A stretch of DNA of 64,000 nt. It comes from Cynocephalus volans. Lineage: Eukaryota; Chordata; Mammalia; Dermoptera; Cynocephalidae. The position numbers were made by a program, and so were the translations under genes. Of the stretch, positions 30,500-43,079 are shown piece by piece (within the stretch, counting starts at the first letter, position 1; the number at the start of each line of letters is the position of its first letter). Under the pieces are notes generated by a model. The model was not told the origin of the DNA and did no database searches. It saw only the letters and a list, made by a program, of their open reading frames with translations. The stretch lies in assembly GCF_027409185.1 (NCBI RefSeq), contig NC_084462.1:155607490-155671489 (forward strand), in the 5' to 3' direction.

Positions 30500-31040
30500 G
30501 GCAAACTTTTATAATTAAAAATAAATAAGTATGTGCATTTATTTTAAAAGATGGCAATAGACTTGCCAAGTACATGAGCCAAAACCTGAGTCAACCAGTA
30601 ACTGGAACCAGCTTATAGAATCTGCAAACAAGAGAACAGTTACATAAACTATAAGAGATCCCTACGATAGAATGTTATATAAGGATTTAAAAAGTGACAC
30701 TTTAAGGTATAACAACACAGGGAAATGCTCACAAATAAAATGTTAAATGAAAAAGCAGACACAAAATTGTCTACACAGCACAAGCCCGATTTTAGAAATA
30801 TTACATAAAGAAGACTGCAAGGAAAAACATAAAAATGTTAATAGTGGTCATCTCTTGGCATACAGAATTATAAGTGATTTTTACCTTCTACCTATACCTT
30901 TTAGTGTTTTTCAAATTCTTAATGATGCAAGGATATGTAAAAAGTTTCTATTTCTGCACAACATATACTTGTTAGGGACCTATTTCCTGAAGAAAGGAGA
31001 AAACAGGCAAGTTACCATTTTTCAAGTAAGGATAACAGTA
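30500..31040 (+). mobile_element. Old LINE-1/HAL1-type 3' fragment
   Basis: Contains cctacgatagaatgttatat, aggaaaaacataaaaatgtt and the gtggtcatctcttgg motif typical of L1M 3' ends. Confidence 0.55.
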
Positions 31041-31149
31041 CAGAGAAATTAAAATGTACAGAACTTTTATTCTATTCATTATGATCTTTGTAGGTCTCTA
31101 ACCCTGTGATCAGCTATATGATTATTAAATCAATCAACTCCTAGTTCTA

Positions 31150-31480
31150 ACATAATCTTTACTGTACCCACTATGAACTACCATGCTTACTCTAATGCTT
31201 CAGAGCCTACAGTGAGCTTCAAGACTCATCTCAAGCACTCTTCCCATTTCTGGTCCAGCTCTCAGGCTTCTCTGAGGACTGTACACACATCAGGCAGAAT
31301 CAATCACTTCTACCTTTGTGACACTCCTATGCCAAAGATACCTCTACTACAGCATTTATTAATTAGTCTGTACTATCACTGTTTATATAGCTGTCTCTCC
31401 TAAGAGATTGTGGGCTCCCTGAAAACGCTGACTGGGTCTTACCTATCTTTGCCTTCCAACGGCTAGCATGGTGTTCAGCC
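31150..31480 (+). mobile_element. LINE-2 3' fragment
   Basis: L2 motifs: cttcaagactcatctcaagc, attgtgggctccctgaaaac and tatctttgccttccaacgg. Confidence 0.65.
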
Positions 31481-31484
31481 CTAC

Positions 31485-31660
31485 TATCTCAGAGTCTGCA
31501 CTTTCACAAGATCCCCAGGGATTCCTACAATCACGGTCCAGACTCTAGAGTAGTCAGCCTGAGAAGGGGCCCAACTATTCTGCATCTCTAACAGACTCAC
31601 AGGTAATTCTGATACTGCTGGTCTTACCAACCATGCTTTCAGGAGCAAGAAAGAGTCCAG
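31485..31660 (+). mobile_element. hAT MER5-like DNA transposon
   Basis: MER5A-like core: cacaagatccccagggattc, tctgcatctctaacagactc and acaggtaattctgatactgc. Confidence 0.6.
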
Positions 31661-31663
31661 AGT

Positions 31664-31880
31664 GGAAGTCAGCAAACTGCAGCCGGCAAGACAAATCCAG
31701 ATAGCTGCCTGTTTTTATGAAAACAGCCAAGTACATTCATTTACATATTGTCTATGGCTGCTTTTGCACTACAACAACAGAGCTGAATAGTTGCAGCAGA
31801 GACATAGAGCTCACCAAAAAATTGGCGGTCAACTTTTCTATCTAACCCTTTACAGAAAAAGTGTACCAACCCTTGATGTA
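31664..31880 (-). mobile_element. hAT-type non-autonomous DNA transposon, copy 3
   Basis: The same family as 21595-21812 and 22487-22715, in reverse: tggaagtcagcaaactgcag to agaaaaagtgtaccaaccc. Confidence 0.7.
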
Positions 31881-31889
31881 GAGGTCTTA

Positions 31890-33830
31890 GTCTGAAAGCT
31901 ACGTCACTGCCTTAAGTAAATGAATGCATTTTTATAAATCAAAGAAAGCATAAAATCATTTTCTTCCAGTTCTACTACCCTCTTAAGAAAAAAGGTACAA
32001 AACTCACAAATTTATGCAAATATTTCTAGTTTCAACTCTTATTTAAAAGTTTTATACCTCCTATAGCCCAACTAGGAATTTTACACAATGATTTTCCAAA
32101 GTATGCATTTCATACAATTGTGCTTATAATTCATCAACTAATATTTCTTAAAAATACTACCTCAGAAACCAAATACTGTATCAAGGTTCCTAAAATTATT
32201 GCAATACATATTACTGACAGTGTCTCTACTTTTAAAGTGCTATTCTAAAAAGTCATGGAAAAACTGATGTGAAAGTCCACTTCAGAATTCTGGTGCACAC
32301 AGAGCTAGTGGCAACACACAGGAAGTCCACTGTCACCTACTGTTTTCCACAAAACAAGACAGGACAAAAGATGTTTGCTTTGTAAGATGCAGTCTACAGC
32401 ATTCTTTACACAGAAGTATCAGCCATGAGTCCAGGGACATCAAATTAAAAAACCAAATCATTCTATTAGCAAAAGGTCCACAGGTTAGAGCAGTCTAACT
32501 AAGGAGTTTCCAAGAAATGCAGTGCACTATCAGATACTATGGATTATTAGTTTACATTTACCACGGCTTAATTTCACCCTTGGTTATTCTCTCTACTTAA
32601 AAATCCCACCATAAAAGATTACCCTTCCCCATCTAGCTTATACTCTTGAGATATTTATACAGTTGTGTATTTCTGCTATCCTAGTTCAGCCAAGTTATAC
32701 AGTTTTCATTTATGCTTTCCTCATCAGTCAGCCCCTCCAGTCTCTTACATTCCTGGGGGTCTTCTGTGAACTCTCTCCAGCTGGTCCCCAGAGATCTGGT
32801 AATGAGGTGCCTACAACTGACTGCAGCCTTCCAAAGTACAGCCTTGTTAGTCAGAACAAGATGAGCTCAGTTCCATGACATATTATTTCTGAGTAGGCAT
32901 TTACCAAATTACAGAAAGCTAGTATGCTGCCATATTAGACTATAACCTCACTCCATGCCTACCAGATTTAGGCACCAGGGCCTGCCAGAATGTGCTAGAA
33001 GCCAGAGGATAAATGGCACATATTCCTGCAACATCCATTTTACTAAGGGATAAAGTGAATGGTAAGAAAAAAGTATTTTCATGTTAAAACAAACTCACAA
33101 ATAAAATAGAATGCAATATTTCCATGAATTTCTACAGATAAAATATAAATATGTTCAAAATATTAATAAATATTTTATACTTGAGGCAGAAAGGTTGCTC
33201 CCAATCCCCAAGGGTTTATATATCCACTAGCTTCTACCACTAGAGATACTTGAGGCAAAAAATTTGAAAAGTGCTACGACCCTAACTCAACTTCCGGTCT
33301 AACTGCCCATTACCACCCAACCCATATAATCACATCTTAAATAACATGATTTTTCTGCTATATTTCCCCATCCCTAGATATCTATTTTCTCTTTACCTAA
33401 AATCATTTGCTAAAACTTCATGTTGCATTCCACTCTGTAATTTACTGATACCAACATCTTTAGGCTCTTCTACATTGTTCACTCTTCATTCATTTCACAT
33501 TTTTTAAGCACTTGCTGTATGCCAGGCTGTGTACTAAAAGCTCAAGTCACAAGGATAAATAGGACAGGATCCTTCCTTAACCTCAATGAACTTAGTCCAA
33601 GATGAGACATGGACAATACAATGGGGCAAAAGCCATGAAAGAGAAATAAAGTCTGGAGAATAGAGGTTGGAGGGATAACTTTGCCTGAGAGAGTGAAGAA
33701 GTCTTATTGTGAATCAGACAATGGACTGATTACTTAAGAATGGGTACGTATTTGCAAAGGCAGAAAAAAAAGGACTAGTTTCCTAGGCAGAAAGAACAGC
33801 ATAGTCAAAAATACCAAGTCAAAAAAAGGA
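31890..33830. other. AREL1 first intron, no firm feature
   Basis: AT-rich intronic sequence with no exon or firm repeat recognised. 33480-33660 looks like an old interspersed repeat (cacttgctgtatgccaggct) that I cannot assign. Confidence 0.45.
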
Positions 33831-33837
33831 GTAATGA

Positions 33838-34004
33838 GAGCCAGCCCGTGGTTCACCTGGGAGAGTGTTATGCTGATAACACCAAGGCCACAGGTTTGGA
33901 TCCCTACATAGGGATGGCCGCTTAGCTCACTTGGGAGAGCGTGGTGCTGACAATACCAAGTCAAGTTAAGATCTCCTTACGGGTCATCTTTTTTTAAAAA
34001 AAAA
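33838..34004 (+). mobile_element. tRNA-Ile-derived dimeric SINE
   Basis: Dimer from gagccagcccgtggttcac to cttacgggtcatc. The direct repeat aaaaaaggagtaatga lies on both sides (about 16 bp). Confidence 0.93.
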
Positions 34005-34111
34005 AAAAAAAAGGAGTAATGAAAAGTTCAGTACTATGGAAGCAAAGTGTATAGATAGACCACCAGGGAGAATAATAATAATAGATCACCTGGGGCCAAA
34101 CTAGGGCAACT

Positions 34112-34216
34112 GATTCTAAGTACAGTACAGTGTAGTAGTTAAGTGCATTAATCTTACTACTCAGTGACCTTGGATGAATTACTTCTCTTCTGTTGCCTCA
34201 TGTGTAAAATGGAGAT
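34112..34216 (+). mobile_element. MIR SINE fragment
   Basis: agtgtagtagttaagtgcat, actcagtgaccttggatga, then gttgcctcatgtgtaaaatg: the 5' half of MIR. Confidence 0.7.
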
Positions 34217-34564
34217 GCACTGAGAAAAGTAAGGAATCCAGCTGCTCTTGGGGAGCAAGATTTGGAGTGTAAAGAGAAGGAGGACACGTTGAGACTGGAA
34301 ACTCCAGACCCCGGTGACTTGGTACTACAGGAGTGCCTTGGGGGGTATGGTTCTATGTGCAAACCAGGCTGCTGGGCTGTCAGGGTATGACAGTTTGTGC
34401 CAGGCCATGGCAGCCCAACCCACAGTAAGTGAGAAAGATGGCTTGAGTCTACCTGAGGGATTAACTGGTTTTCCAGAGAAATCCCATGTGGAAACAACCA
34501 CAGCAACGATCCAAAATACCGAATGTTCTGTGTTTCTTTCAAGGATGATGGCGGTAACAAGAAT

Positions 34565-34765
34565 TGAGAACATACTATGTACCAGGCATTGAATGAAGTG
34601 CTTTGTTTGTATTATCTCACTTAACCCTGACATCAACCATATGAGGTTAGCATATTATCCATATTTTACAGATTAGGAAACAGAGGCACAGAGAGCTAAA
34701 GTAACTTGCCTACAGTCATCCAGTTGATAACTGAAGGAGCCAGACAATGTGATTCCAGAGCCCAC
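34565..34765 (-). mobile_element. MIR SINE
   Basis: MIR reverse complement with tattttacagattaggaaac, agaggcacagagagctaaag and tcatccagttgataact. Confidence 0.75.
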
Positions 34766-35145
34766 ACTCCTAACCAATAATAACAGATATATCAAAAAGA
34801 ACCTCCCAAAAGTAAAAAAACTAAAAAAAAAAAAGAAACCCAAGAAGGAGGAAAAAAAATATCCTTGGGATAGGAAGAATGAGAGCACAGAATTTAATTT
34901 AAAAATTTAAAGATCTTTTTTAACCAAGGGAGAAAGAGGATCACACATTTTAAACGAAGTAACTCTGGAGTCAATGTGAAAGAGACTTTGAAGAGGAGGA
35001 CAGATCCATGAAGGATCTGTCCAAATAAGAGAGATCCTCATCCAACCAAAGCAGTAGCTAGACACACTGGCCGTGACAAAGAGGGAGAGGCTAGAATTCT
35101 AAAGCAACAGATGGATGGCCTGTGAGGTCAAAAAGATAATGGAGA

Positions 35146-35293
35146 GGGCCGAGCCCGTGGCGCACTCGGTAGAGTGCGGCGCTGGGAGCGTGACGACGCT
35201 CCCGCCGCGGGTTCAGATCCTATATAGGAATGGCCGGTGCACTCACTCAAAGTGCCGGTCAGGAAGAAACGACAAAAAAAAAAAAAAAAAAAA
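35146..35293 (+). mobile_element. GC-hairpin SINE (type C)
   Basis: Body gggccgagcccgtggcgcac; gggagcg and cgctccc inverted repeat near 35184-35205; gatcctatataggaatggcc; long A-tail. A perfect 16-bp target duplication, aaaaagataatggaga, on both sides. Confidence 0.95.
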
Positions 35294-35516
35294 AAAAAGA
35301 TAATGGAGAACAAGAAGCCAAGAACAAATGCAGATTTTCTACACACGGGAGCATGGATGAATGATGGAAAATTAAGGAGACAGAGCAAATATGGAGGGAA
35401 AGATAATGATTGCAGAAATGAACATGTTAAGTTTGAAGTGTCTGTAGGATATCCTGGTGAATATACCCAACAAGACAAATGGAAATTGCAAGTGAAGCTA
35501 TAAAGATATCAACATC

Positions 35517-35600
35517 CTGGCTGGCTGGTTAGTTCAGTTGGTTAGAGCACAGTATTATAACACAAACGTTAAGGGTTTGGATCCCCATACTGGCCAGCTG
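35517..35600 (+). mobile_element. tRNA-Ile-derived SINE, monomer type
   Basis: ctggctggctggttagttca to catactggccagctgtcaaa. Short tail; diverged anticodon region. Confidence 0.88.
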
Positions 35601-36179
35601 TCAAATACAAAACAACCACAAAGAAGAGACACCCACATCCTGAAGACATGGGGAATGGAAAAGACCACCATGGAAAGCAGTCAGACCAAGAAAGAGACTA
35701 TAGAACCCTGAGGTGATCAACCTTACAAAAAAATAAATAAATAAAAGAGTAGTTAGAAAAGAAGAACGAGAAGGGACAATCAGAGAAAAGGAGAAAAATT
35801 CTGAAAGTGGTTTATTAGAGGCAAAAGGAAAATGACTCTTTCTAAAAATTAGCGGTCAAGAGTACCAGACCCAATAAAGATCTACGCCAGAGGGGGGAAC
35901 TAAAATCAGCTCCCAAGTTTTCTTCTTGAATTATTTGGGACTCTCATTTTCTGATCTAGCAACTTCTTCAAATAAATTTTCATATCTTATTTCCATCTCA
36001 TTAATAATAAAAATATTAATCTAAACTTCACCTAACACTGATAACTAGTAAGCTCTTTGCAACTCAATTTAGTGACACTATTATTACAAAATCATTCTAG
36101 GGTCTATAACAAATTCAGATCTAAATTAATCTGAATTTATTCTCTAATCTTGCATAAATCACTGGCAAAAAATTTTGTC

Positions 36180-37500
36180 AAAACTTTTAAAATCAGCTTT
36201 ATTGAGGTATAATTTACATACAGTAAAAGTCACCAATTTAAAGTGTACAATTAGTATCTACAACTGTGTTATAAAACACAATATAGAACATTTCAACCCA
36301 AGAAATTTCCTCATGCTCCTTTGCAGTCAGTCACCCTCCCATAACCCCCTGCTCAACCACTGATGTGCTATCTATCACTGTTGTTTTGCCTATTACAGAA
36401 TGCCAATACAAATGGCATCATATACAAAATGCAGTCTTTTGCGTGTGGCATTTTTTCACTTAGCATAATGGTTTTCAGATCCATATATGTTGCTACGTGT
36501 ATCAGCAGTTCATTCCTTTTTATTGCTGGGTAGTAGTCCATTAGAAAGACATACTGCAATATGTTTATTCATTCACCAGATGACGGACATTTGGGTTATA
36601 TCCAGATTGGGGCTATTATGGATAAAGCTGCTATGAAGATTCAAGTACACAAGTCTTTGTGTGGACACATGCTTTCACTTCTCTTGGGTAAATATCTAAG
36701 AGTGGAATTGTTGGGTCATATGGTAAGTATATATTTAACTTATAAGAAACTGCCAAACTTTTCCAAAGCGGCTGCATCATTTTGCATTTCTACCAGTAAT
36801 GTATGAGGGCTCCAGTTGCTCTACATCCACCAACACTTGATACTGTCATTTAAAAAGTATTACCCATTCTAACAAGTATAAAGTGGTATCTCACTGTGGT
36901 TTTATTTACTTATTTATTAAAAAGATGACCGGTAAGGGGATCTTAACCCTCGACTTGGTGTTGTCAGCATCACACTCTCCCAAGTGAGCTAAGCAGCCAT
37001 CCCTATATGGGATCCGAACCCGTGGCCTTGGTGTTACCAACACCACACTCTCCCAAGTGAGCCATGGGCTGGCCCTTCACTGTGGTTTTAAAGTGCATTT
37101 CCCTAAGGACGAACAATATTGCTAATCTTTTCATGAGCTTATTGGCTAATTGGACAGCTTCTTTGCCGAAATGTCCAAATCTTTTGCCATTTTTTAAAAT
37201 TGAGCTGTTTGTTATCTTACTATTGAGTTGTAAAAATTCTTTATATATTCTAAATACAAGTCCTTTATTAGAAATATGTTACACAAATATTTTCTGTGGC
37301 TTGCCTTTTCATTTTCTTAGCAGAAAATGAACTATTTTTTTAAAGAGTAAAATTTCTAACTCTTATGAAATCTAACTTATCAATTTTTGTCATTTATAGT
37401 ATGCATTTTCTGTATCCTATTTTTTTTAAAAAAATTGCCTAACTCAAGGTCACAACAGTTTTCCCGTTTTCTTCTAGAAGTTTATCTAAGTTTCCCAAAA
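36180..37500 (-). mobile_element. Antisense old LINE-1 3' fragment, interrupted by a SINE
   Basis: L1 3'UTR/ORF2 end in reverse: cagctttattgaggtataat, tgacggacatttgggttata and ggaattgttgggtcatatgg. A SINE splits it at 36905-37076. Confidence 0.85.
36905..37076 (-). mobile_element. tRNA-Ile-derived dimeric SINE in L1
   Basis: Reverse-strand dimer with a 14-bp target duplication, tcactgtggtttta, at 36891-36904 and 37077-37090. Confidence 0.95.
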
Positions 37501-37509
37501 GAAAATCTC

Positions 37510-38975
37510 TTGTCAAATTTTTTTAACAAGATTTTTTAAAAACTCCTACATTCCATTTATCTCATAATTAGTTATTCTGTTTATTATCACTTTGTTTCTT
37601 TCAAATTCAACCTCCCACATTACCAAGCATATTTAAGTCTATTTCTAAATTTGGAAAGATTTTTTATCTTTTAACAGATTTTCCCCCTTTGACCTAATAA
37701 ATGGCATGCCTAAATTCAGCCAAGGTTTTAGTCCCTCAGTTCTCAAATTGGCACAAAACCTCTGCACCCTGATGCAACAACCAAATTCTGCAATCTAGAG
37801 CATGTGCCTTGAGGTTAAGCCAGGGGCAATAAAATACTTACCCTTCTGGTTTTAAAGAGAAGCATTTACAAGTTCATTCCCACCATACTGAGTCACTCTA
37901 ACCAGTGAAGAGGCTGGAGTAAATTATCTTATCACTTACTGGTTAAATTAAAACTTAGGCTTATAAAGGTTAAGCTGATCAAGACAAAAGTAATTCTACA
38001 TTTCTTAATTTAATTTGCATTCTCTCTATTGTACCATTCTCTTTATAACAAGCCAGAGTTCTCACGTTCAAAATGAAATAATATATACAAAAGCATAGCT
38101 TAGATTCAACTGCCCCCTGGAATAGTTTGTCATTCATTCTCAGCACATTTCAGAGAAAGTAGGAAAAAGGGATTCAAAGCTAATGTGAGTAAAACAGGGA
38201 GGATAAGAAACGACAATCTACTACTGTTCATTTTGTAAACTCATGGAATGTCTACAGAAAAACAAAATAAAAACTGGCTCATCTACGTCCCTGTCACATT
38301 CCTTACTCTAAGTCAAGAAAATATTAGCTCCAATTCACTATTTCCTCCTGTCCTGATATTTTTCCTATACACAAAACTAGTTCTACTGTGCCCAATCTAC
38401 AGAATTAGGACAGGACCCATGTTCCCATCCCACAGCAGTTTTTATGCTTAGGTGACCCTGGGCCACTGAATCTTGGCTATAGCAGAAAGATTTTTAAACT
38501 AGTTTTCTGAATCTGACAAGCCGTCTCCCTCAATAAGTCTACGAAGTTGTTATTTTATTAACTGTGCGTGAAGTGGCAGGCAAACAGCCAAATCTGCAGC
38601 CCAGTGGGATGGAATTGGAATTGTCACACATATACTTAAAAGCTAACAAAATGTCTACCTCTACTACCATGCATTACTTTTAATTCTATTCTTATTTTTA
38701 AGGAAGGTACATTATTTATATAATCAAAAGTAAGAACAACCTTAAATGAGCATTTTACAGTTCTTTAAGATTACAAGAAGAAAAACTCAACTAGCCAAAG
38801 AAATGGCAACCTATGGCTCAATTCGAAGGAGAAACTCAACACTTCTCAACACTTACGTATTCAAGACAAAATTTCTGACATTTCTGACCTAATAATCAAT
38901 GTTACCAAACAAGGATTAATTAATTTCTACAAATGTGTATAGCACAGAAAAAAGCAAAGCTCTTTATCAAAATTA
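37510..38975. other. AREL1 first intron, no recognised feature
   Basis: Unique-looking intronic sequence. No splice-flanked exon or clear repeat was found. Confidence 0.45.
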
Positions 38976-38979
38976 CATG

Positions 38980-39240
38980 TGGTCTAAATGCAATGACTGG
39001 TATTCTGGATTGGGTCCTGGGACAGGAAACAGACATTAGTGGAAAAACTTGTGAAATCCAAATTAGTCTGTAGTTTAGTATTGTACCAATGCTAATTTCT
39101 TAGATGTGACAAATGTACCATGGTTGTGTAAGAAGTTAACATTAGGAGAAGCTGGGTGAAAGGTATGTAGGGACCCTCTGTACTACCTTTGCAACTTTTT
39201 CTATAAATTTAAAATTATTCCACAATATAAAAAAAAATTT
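38980..39240 (+). mobile_element. Old LINE-1 3' end fragment
   Basis: gcaatgactggtattctgga, gtaccatggttgtgtaagaag and aaatttaaaattattccaca fit an L1M 3' end. Confidence 0.6.
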
Positions 39241-39244
39241 TTAA

Positions 39245-41510
39245 CCTATGGTTCCCCACTATACATTCTCATTCCCCCTTAAGATTCTGATTATGCCTCC
39301 CTAATCATTGCCCCGATTCAGGAAATGCTGGGCTAAAACTTTTAAAAAATCTTTTTCAAGCCCTTTCTATAAACCATTTGCAAAGCCCAGCTGGGTTTCC
39401 TTCTTCACCAAGACATGAAAAACTAAATTATACTTGAGAGGTTTTAAGAGCTTTCTCTTCCTAATAGTGTCACCGTATACACTATGGGGTATCCTTGAGT
39501 TTAAACTTCTAATGTAAACAAGAGGGAGATTAAAATAACATGGGCTAGATCTCTTGACAAAGGAAAGAAGATAGTACAGAAAATATATGTTGTATATTAT
39601 GATTTCTGGCCAAAACGTACAATGAATAGAAAATACAGTTGACAGACATTGACTATTAGCATCTCTACAGGCAAACTGTACCAGATAGTTATAAGCTCTG
39701 AAAAACATAATGCAAATTCCTTAACTATTCAAGATAAAAATCCACATGGCAGTGTTCAATTCAGACTAAATGACAAAACATGTATCTACCATGACTTTTA
39801 GTTTCTAATAACTAAATGAATACTCATCTCTCTGTAGTAAACCCTATCTTATAGAACAGGCTTCAAGAGTCCCACAAGAAAAACATCATCATGGTGATAT
39901 AACACCATAACAAGGGCTCAGGCATGTGTACACGCATGTACACACACAAACACGCAAACTGCAATAAGGTTAAACTCAAAACTTTGAAAACTACTATACA
40001 AAAGAATATTAGTGAAGGCTAAGCATTAATGAACCCTTCAAAGAAAAAGAAACCAAAGAAAAATAACTGAAATTTAAACCTAAGCTAGTTAATGGCTAAA
40101 GCCATTTAAAAGGTAAAATGATGTACTGGAATCCATTAAGGTCATAAAAGTATGTTGATAGTATTAAATAAATATTACGCAACAGTATTCTGACCTGGAC
40201 CACTTTCAGAAAGATGAACAGTTGAAGTAACTCCTCTAAAATATTTCAATTCACATAACTCTACTCAACCACCTACCATAACTTATCTGTTTACAAGTCT
40301 TTCTCCAATATAGAAATAAGGTCTTGAAAAGTAACTAGCACATTGCCTAGGATAGACGGGCCCTCAATAAATGATTTCTGAATGAATGAACATGCAGCTG
40401 TAATCTACCTCTGAGGTATCCTTATAAATCAATTCAATATCAAGACCTCAGGAGCAGAACATGCTGTATACCATGCTACCACATTTAGGAGAAGGTCAAG
40501 TTAACCGAAACATAATTAACAGTAACTAATATTTATTGGGGGGAAAGTCTTATCATATGAATCATAAAAGTAAATGTAAAAATGGTAATTTGCAAGTGGA
40601 GAAAAATATCTCTAATGTTTTTCCCGATAGCCACAAAAGTGAATCTACCTATAACTTTCTAACATTAAAATACAAGATGTTCTTATACAAAATCATTTTA
40701 TAAAGAAATGTGTTATCAACTTAAATCAGTAAGTTAGACCAATTAGTGAATAGAATGAAGTCCAAGCCCAATTATGTGTTCAAACTGTGGGTCCAATGCC
40801 TTGAGCGATTCTCAAGACTGCAGAAAATACAAAACAACCCTCTTGACTGCTGAGAAGGACTAAAATCATTTCTTTTCCTCACAAGTATGTACCCCAAAGC
40901 AATTACTTTCTGTTCCCATTCAACACAAATCAACACCACCTCTCCCATTCCCATTCCCATCCAAGAATGCTATAGAGTATCTGAATACTTTAATTTCAGG
41001 CCATAAGAGTCTCAGATAGCATTAAGATTGTAATGCTAAAAAAACTTATTTTCTAAGTACGTTCGCATCCCCTAGGGCACTCCTACACTTAGGCAATCAG
41101 AAAATTCTCAGAATAGAAATTACAAACTGCTTTCTAAAGATTCCAAAATTCAGGGTACACATTACCAGGAGAGTATTTTTCCATCAATGCCTGAATTTAA
41201 ATGGAAATTACTATTTAATTATATGCAATTTTCTCTGTAAATCTACATATAATACTAATCAGTCTCCAAATATTTTTTAAAAAACAAACTGACTATGTTT
41301 ACTTAAAAAGCTTATTGCCTAATCCCCAAGAGGTTCTAATGCATCAAAAAAGTGGTCGGTGTTAGCACTACCCATGAATGACAGCTTGGCAGAGACAAGC
41401 TGTTCTAAAAAGATTAGAAACTTCTAGTGATCTCAAATTAAGTAAAGCAGGAGGCACATAGAGTATCTCTACAGGCTTCAATAATAAAACTACTTACCAT
41501 CAAAAATTCA
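39245..41510. other. AREL1 first intron, no firm feature
   Basis: AT-rich sequence. A short L2/MIR-like end (ggccctcaataaatgatttc) lies near 40330-40395. Nothing else could be assigned. Confidence 0.45.
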
Positions 41511-41517
41511 GAGCCAG

Positions 41518-41590
41518 GCTGGCTGGTTATTTTAGTTGGTTAGAGCCTGGTGCCAATAACACCAAGGTCCAGGGTTCGATCCCTGTAACT
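41518..41590 (+). mobile_element. tRNA-Ile-derived SINE, monomer type, with CA tail
   Basis: ggctggctggttattttagt to ggttcgatccctgtaacta. The expected A-tail is replaced by the CA repeat that follows. Confidence 0.88.
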
Positions 41591-41643
41591 AACACACACA
41601 CACAGACACACACACACACAGACACACACACACACACACACAC
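41591..41643. repeat. (CA)n microsatellite at SINE tail
   Basis: CA units with occasional cagaca interruptions, directly abutting the SINE 3' end. Confidence 0.92.
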
Positions 41644-41904
41644 CTACAGATTTGAGAACTACAAAGCTATCTAAATACATGCATGCCTAAAAAAGAAAGT
41701 GGCAGCAGGAAAAACACGATGTTTACATCCAAATCAACACAAGAAATCACCCTGCAATTGAACTTTTCAAGACCTGAAAACTTAATAAGGTTTTAGGTTT
41801 TATCAACACATTCAAGTTTCAAAACAGTGCAACTATATTAAAATATGACCGGCACAAAATTCCAACTCTACCACATACTCAGTTGGAAGACACACAATGA
41901 TGAA

Positions 41905-42370
41905 AACACTTAAAGGGTTTACTTTGTGGTAGGCACTGTTCTTGTTCTAGAGACTTCACATTTTATTTTTTATTTATTTATTTATTTATTTTTATTTTTT
42001 GTCTTTTTTGTGACCGGCTGCACCGCGCTCAGCCAGTGAGCACACTGGCCATCCCTATATAGGATCCGAACCCGCGGTGGGAGCGCTGCTGCGCTCCCAG
42101 CGCCGCTCTCTCCCGAGTGCGCCATGGGGTCGGCCCGAGACTTCACATTTTAACTATGAGTATGATAACATAAATTCTGTAAGACAGGTACTGCAAGACA
42201 GTACTGTTATGATTACCAACATCCCCGCGAGACATGTACTATTACGATCATCTCCATTTTACAGATGAAGAACTGAGGCACAGACAGATTAACTCACCAA
42301 TGTCATACAGCTTAGTAAGAAACAGAGCAGGGGTTTTAATCCCATCAGTCGGACTCCAAAATTCATGTTA
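41905..42370 (-). mobile_element. MIR SINE interrupted by a type-C SINE
   Basis: MIR reverse complement: gtggtaggcactgttcttg before the insertion, then tccattttacagatgaagaa, ctgaggcacagacagat and tcatacagcttagtaag. Confidence 0.7.
41966..42136 (-). mobile_element. GC-hairpin SINE (type C)
   Basis: Contains gggagcgctgctgcgctccc and ccctatataggatccgaacc. A perfect 16-bp target duplication, gagacttcacatttta, at 41950-41965 and 42137-42152. Confidence 0.95.
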
Positions 42371-42469
42371 ACCAATATACTATGTTTCATAGTAAGGGTT
42401 ATACAATGGTCACTTTCAAAAAAAATTTTTTTAAACCTGATAGCCTTTTTGGCTTCCAAACACCAGTAT

Positions 42470-42610
42470 ATCATCGTGCAATAAGTACAGGCTTTGGGAT
42501 CAAACAGGCCCAAACAGACCCCTGAACACAGTCTGGGCCTCAGTCTCCCCATATGTAAAATGAGGGTAGTTAAGTTACTGTGAAGGTCAAAGAAGGTAAC
42601 ATAAAGTACC
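42470..42610 (+). mobile_element. MIR SINE fragment
   Basis: gctttgggatcaaacaggcc, tcagtctccccatatgtaaa and atgagggtagttaagttact. Confidence 0.65.
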
Positions 42611-43079
42611 AAGCAGAGTACACAGTATAGGGGTTCTTAATCTGAATTTGACAAGACACCTAGAAGGTCCACGAATAGGCTCAAGTGCACCAAGCTCATA
42701 AATTTTATGACAAATTGCGTGTGTGTGCCCATGTTTTAAAGAATTTTCCACAAACTTTCTAGATGTATGTGATCTCCAAAAGGTTAACATCCACTGGAAT
42801 ACAAAGCAGGTAACAACAACAACAACAAATGGAAGCTATCTTTTCCTCCTTGTTCTCACAGATTCTCGCTTTTCCTTTAAGGATGACACACCAGTCCTTC
42901 ACAATAAATACCAATTGTTTCCCACCATTTTCTTGGTTTGGTAAGTAGTAACATACGCAAGCTAATGCCCCAATATTCTAGCGACAGTCTAAAGAAGGCC
43001 ATCAAGCGCTGCTTCATGCCTCTCTTCACCGAGACGACTACACGGTATTTACTCGTGGAGAACCGTCCACTTAGTTGCA

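Noticed and set aside
33480-33660. Possible additional interspersed repeat
   Set aside because: The tgccaggctgtgtac motif looks repeat-like, but I could not assign family or borders.
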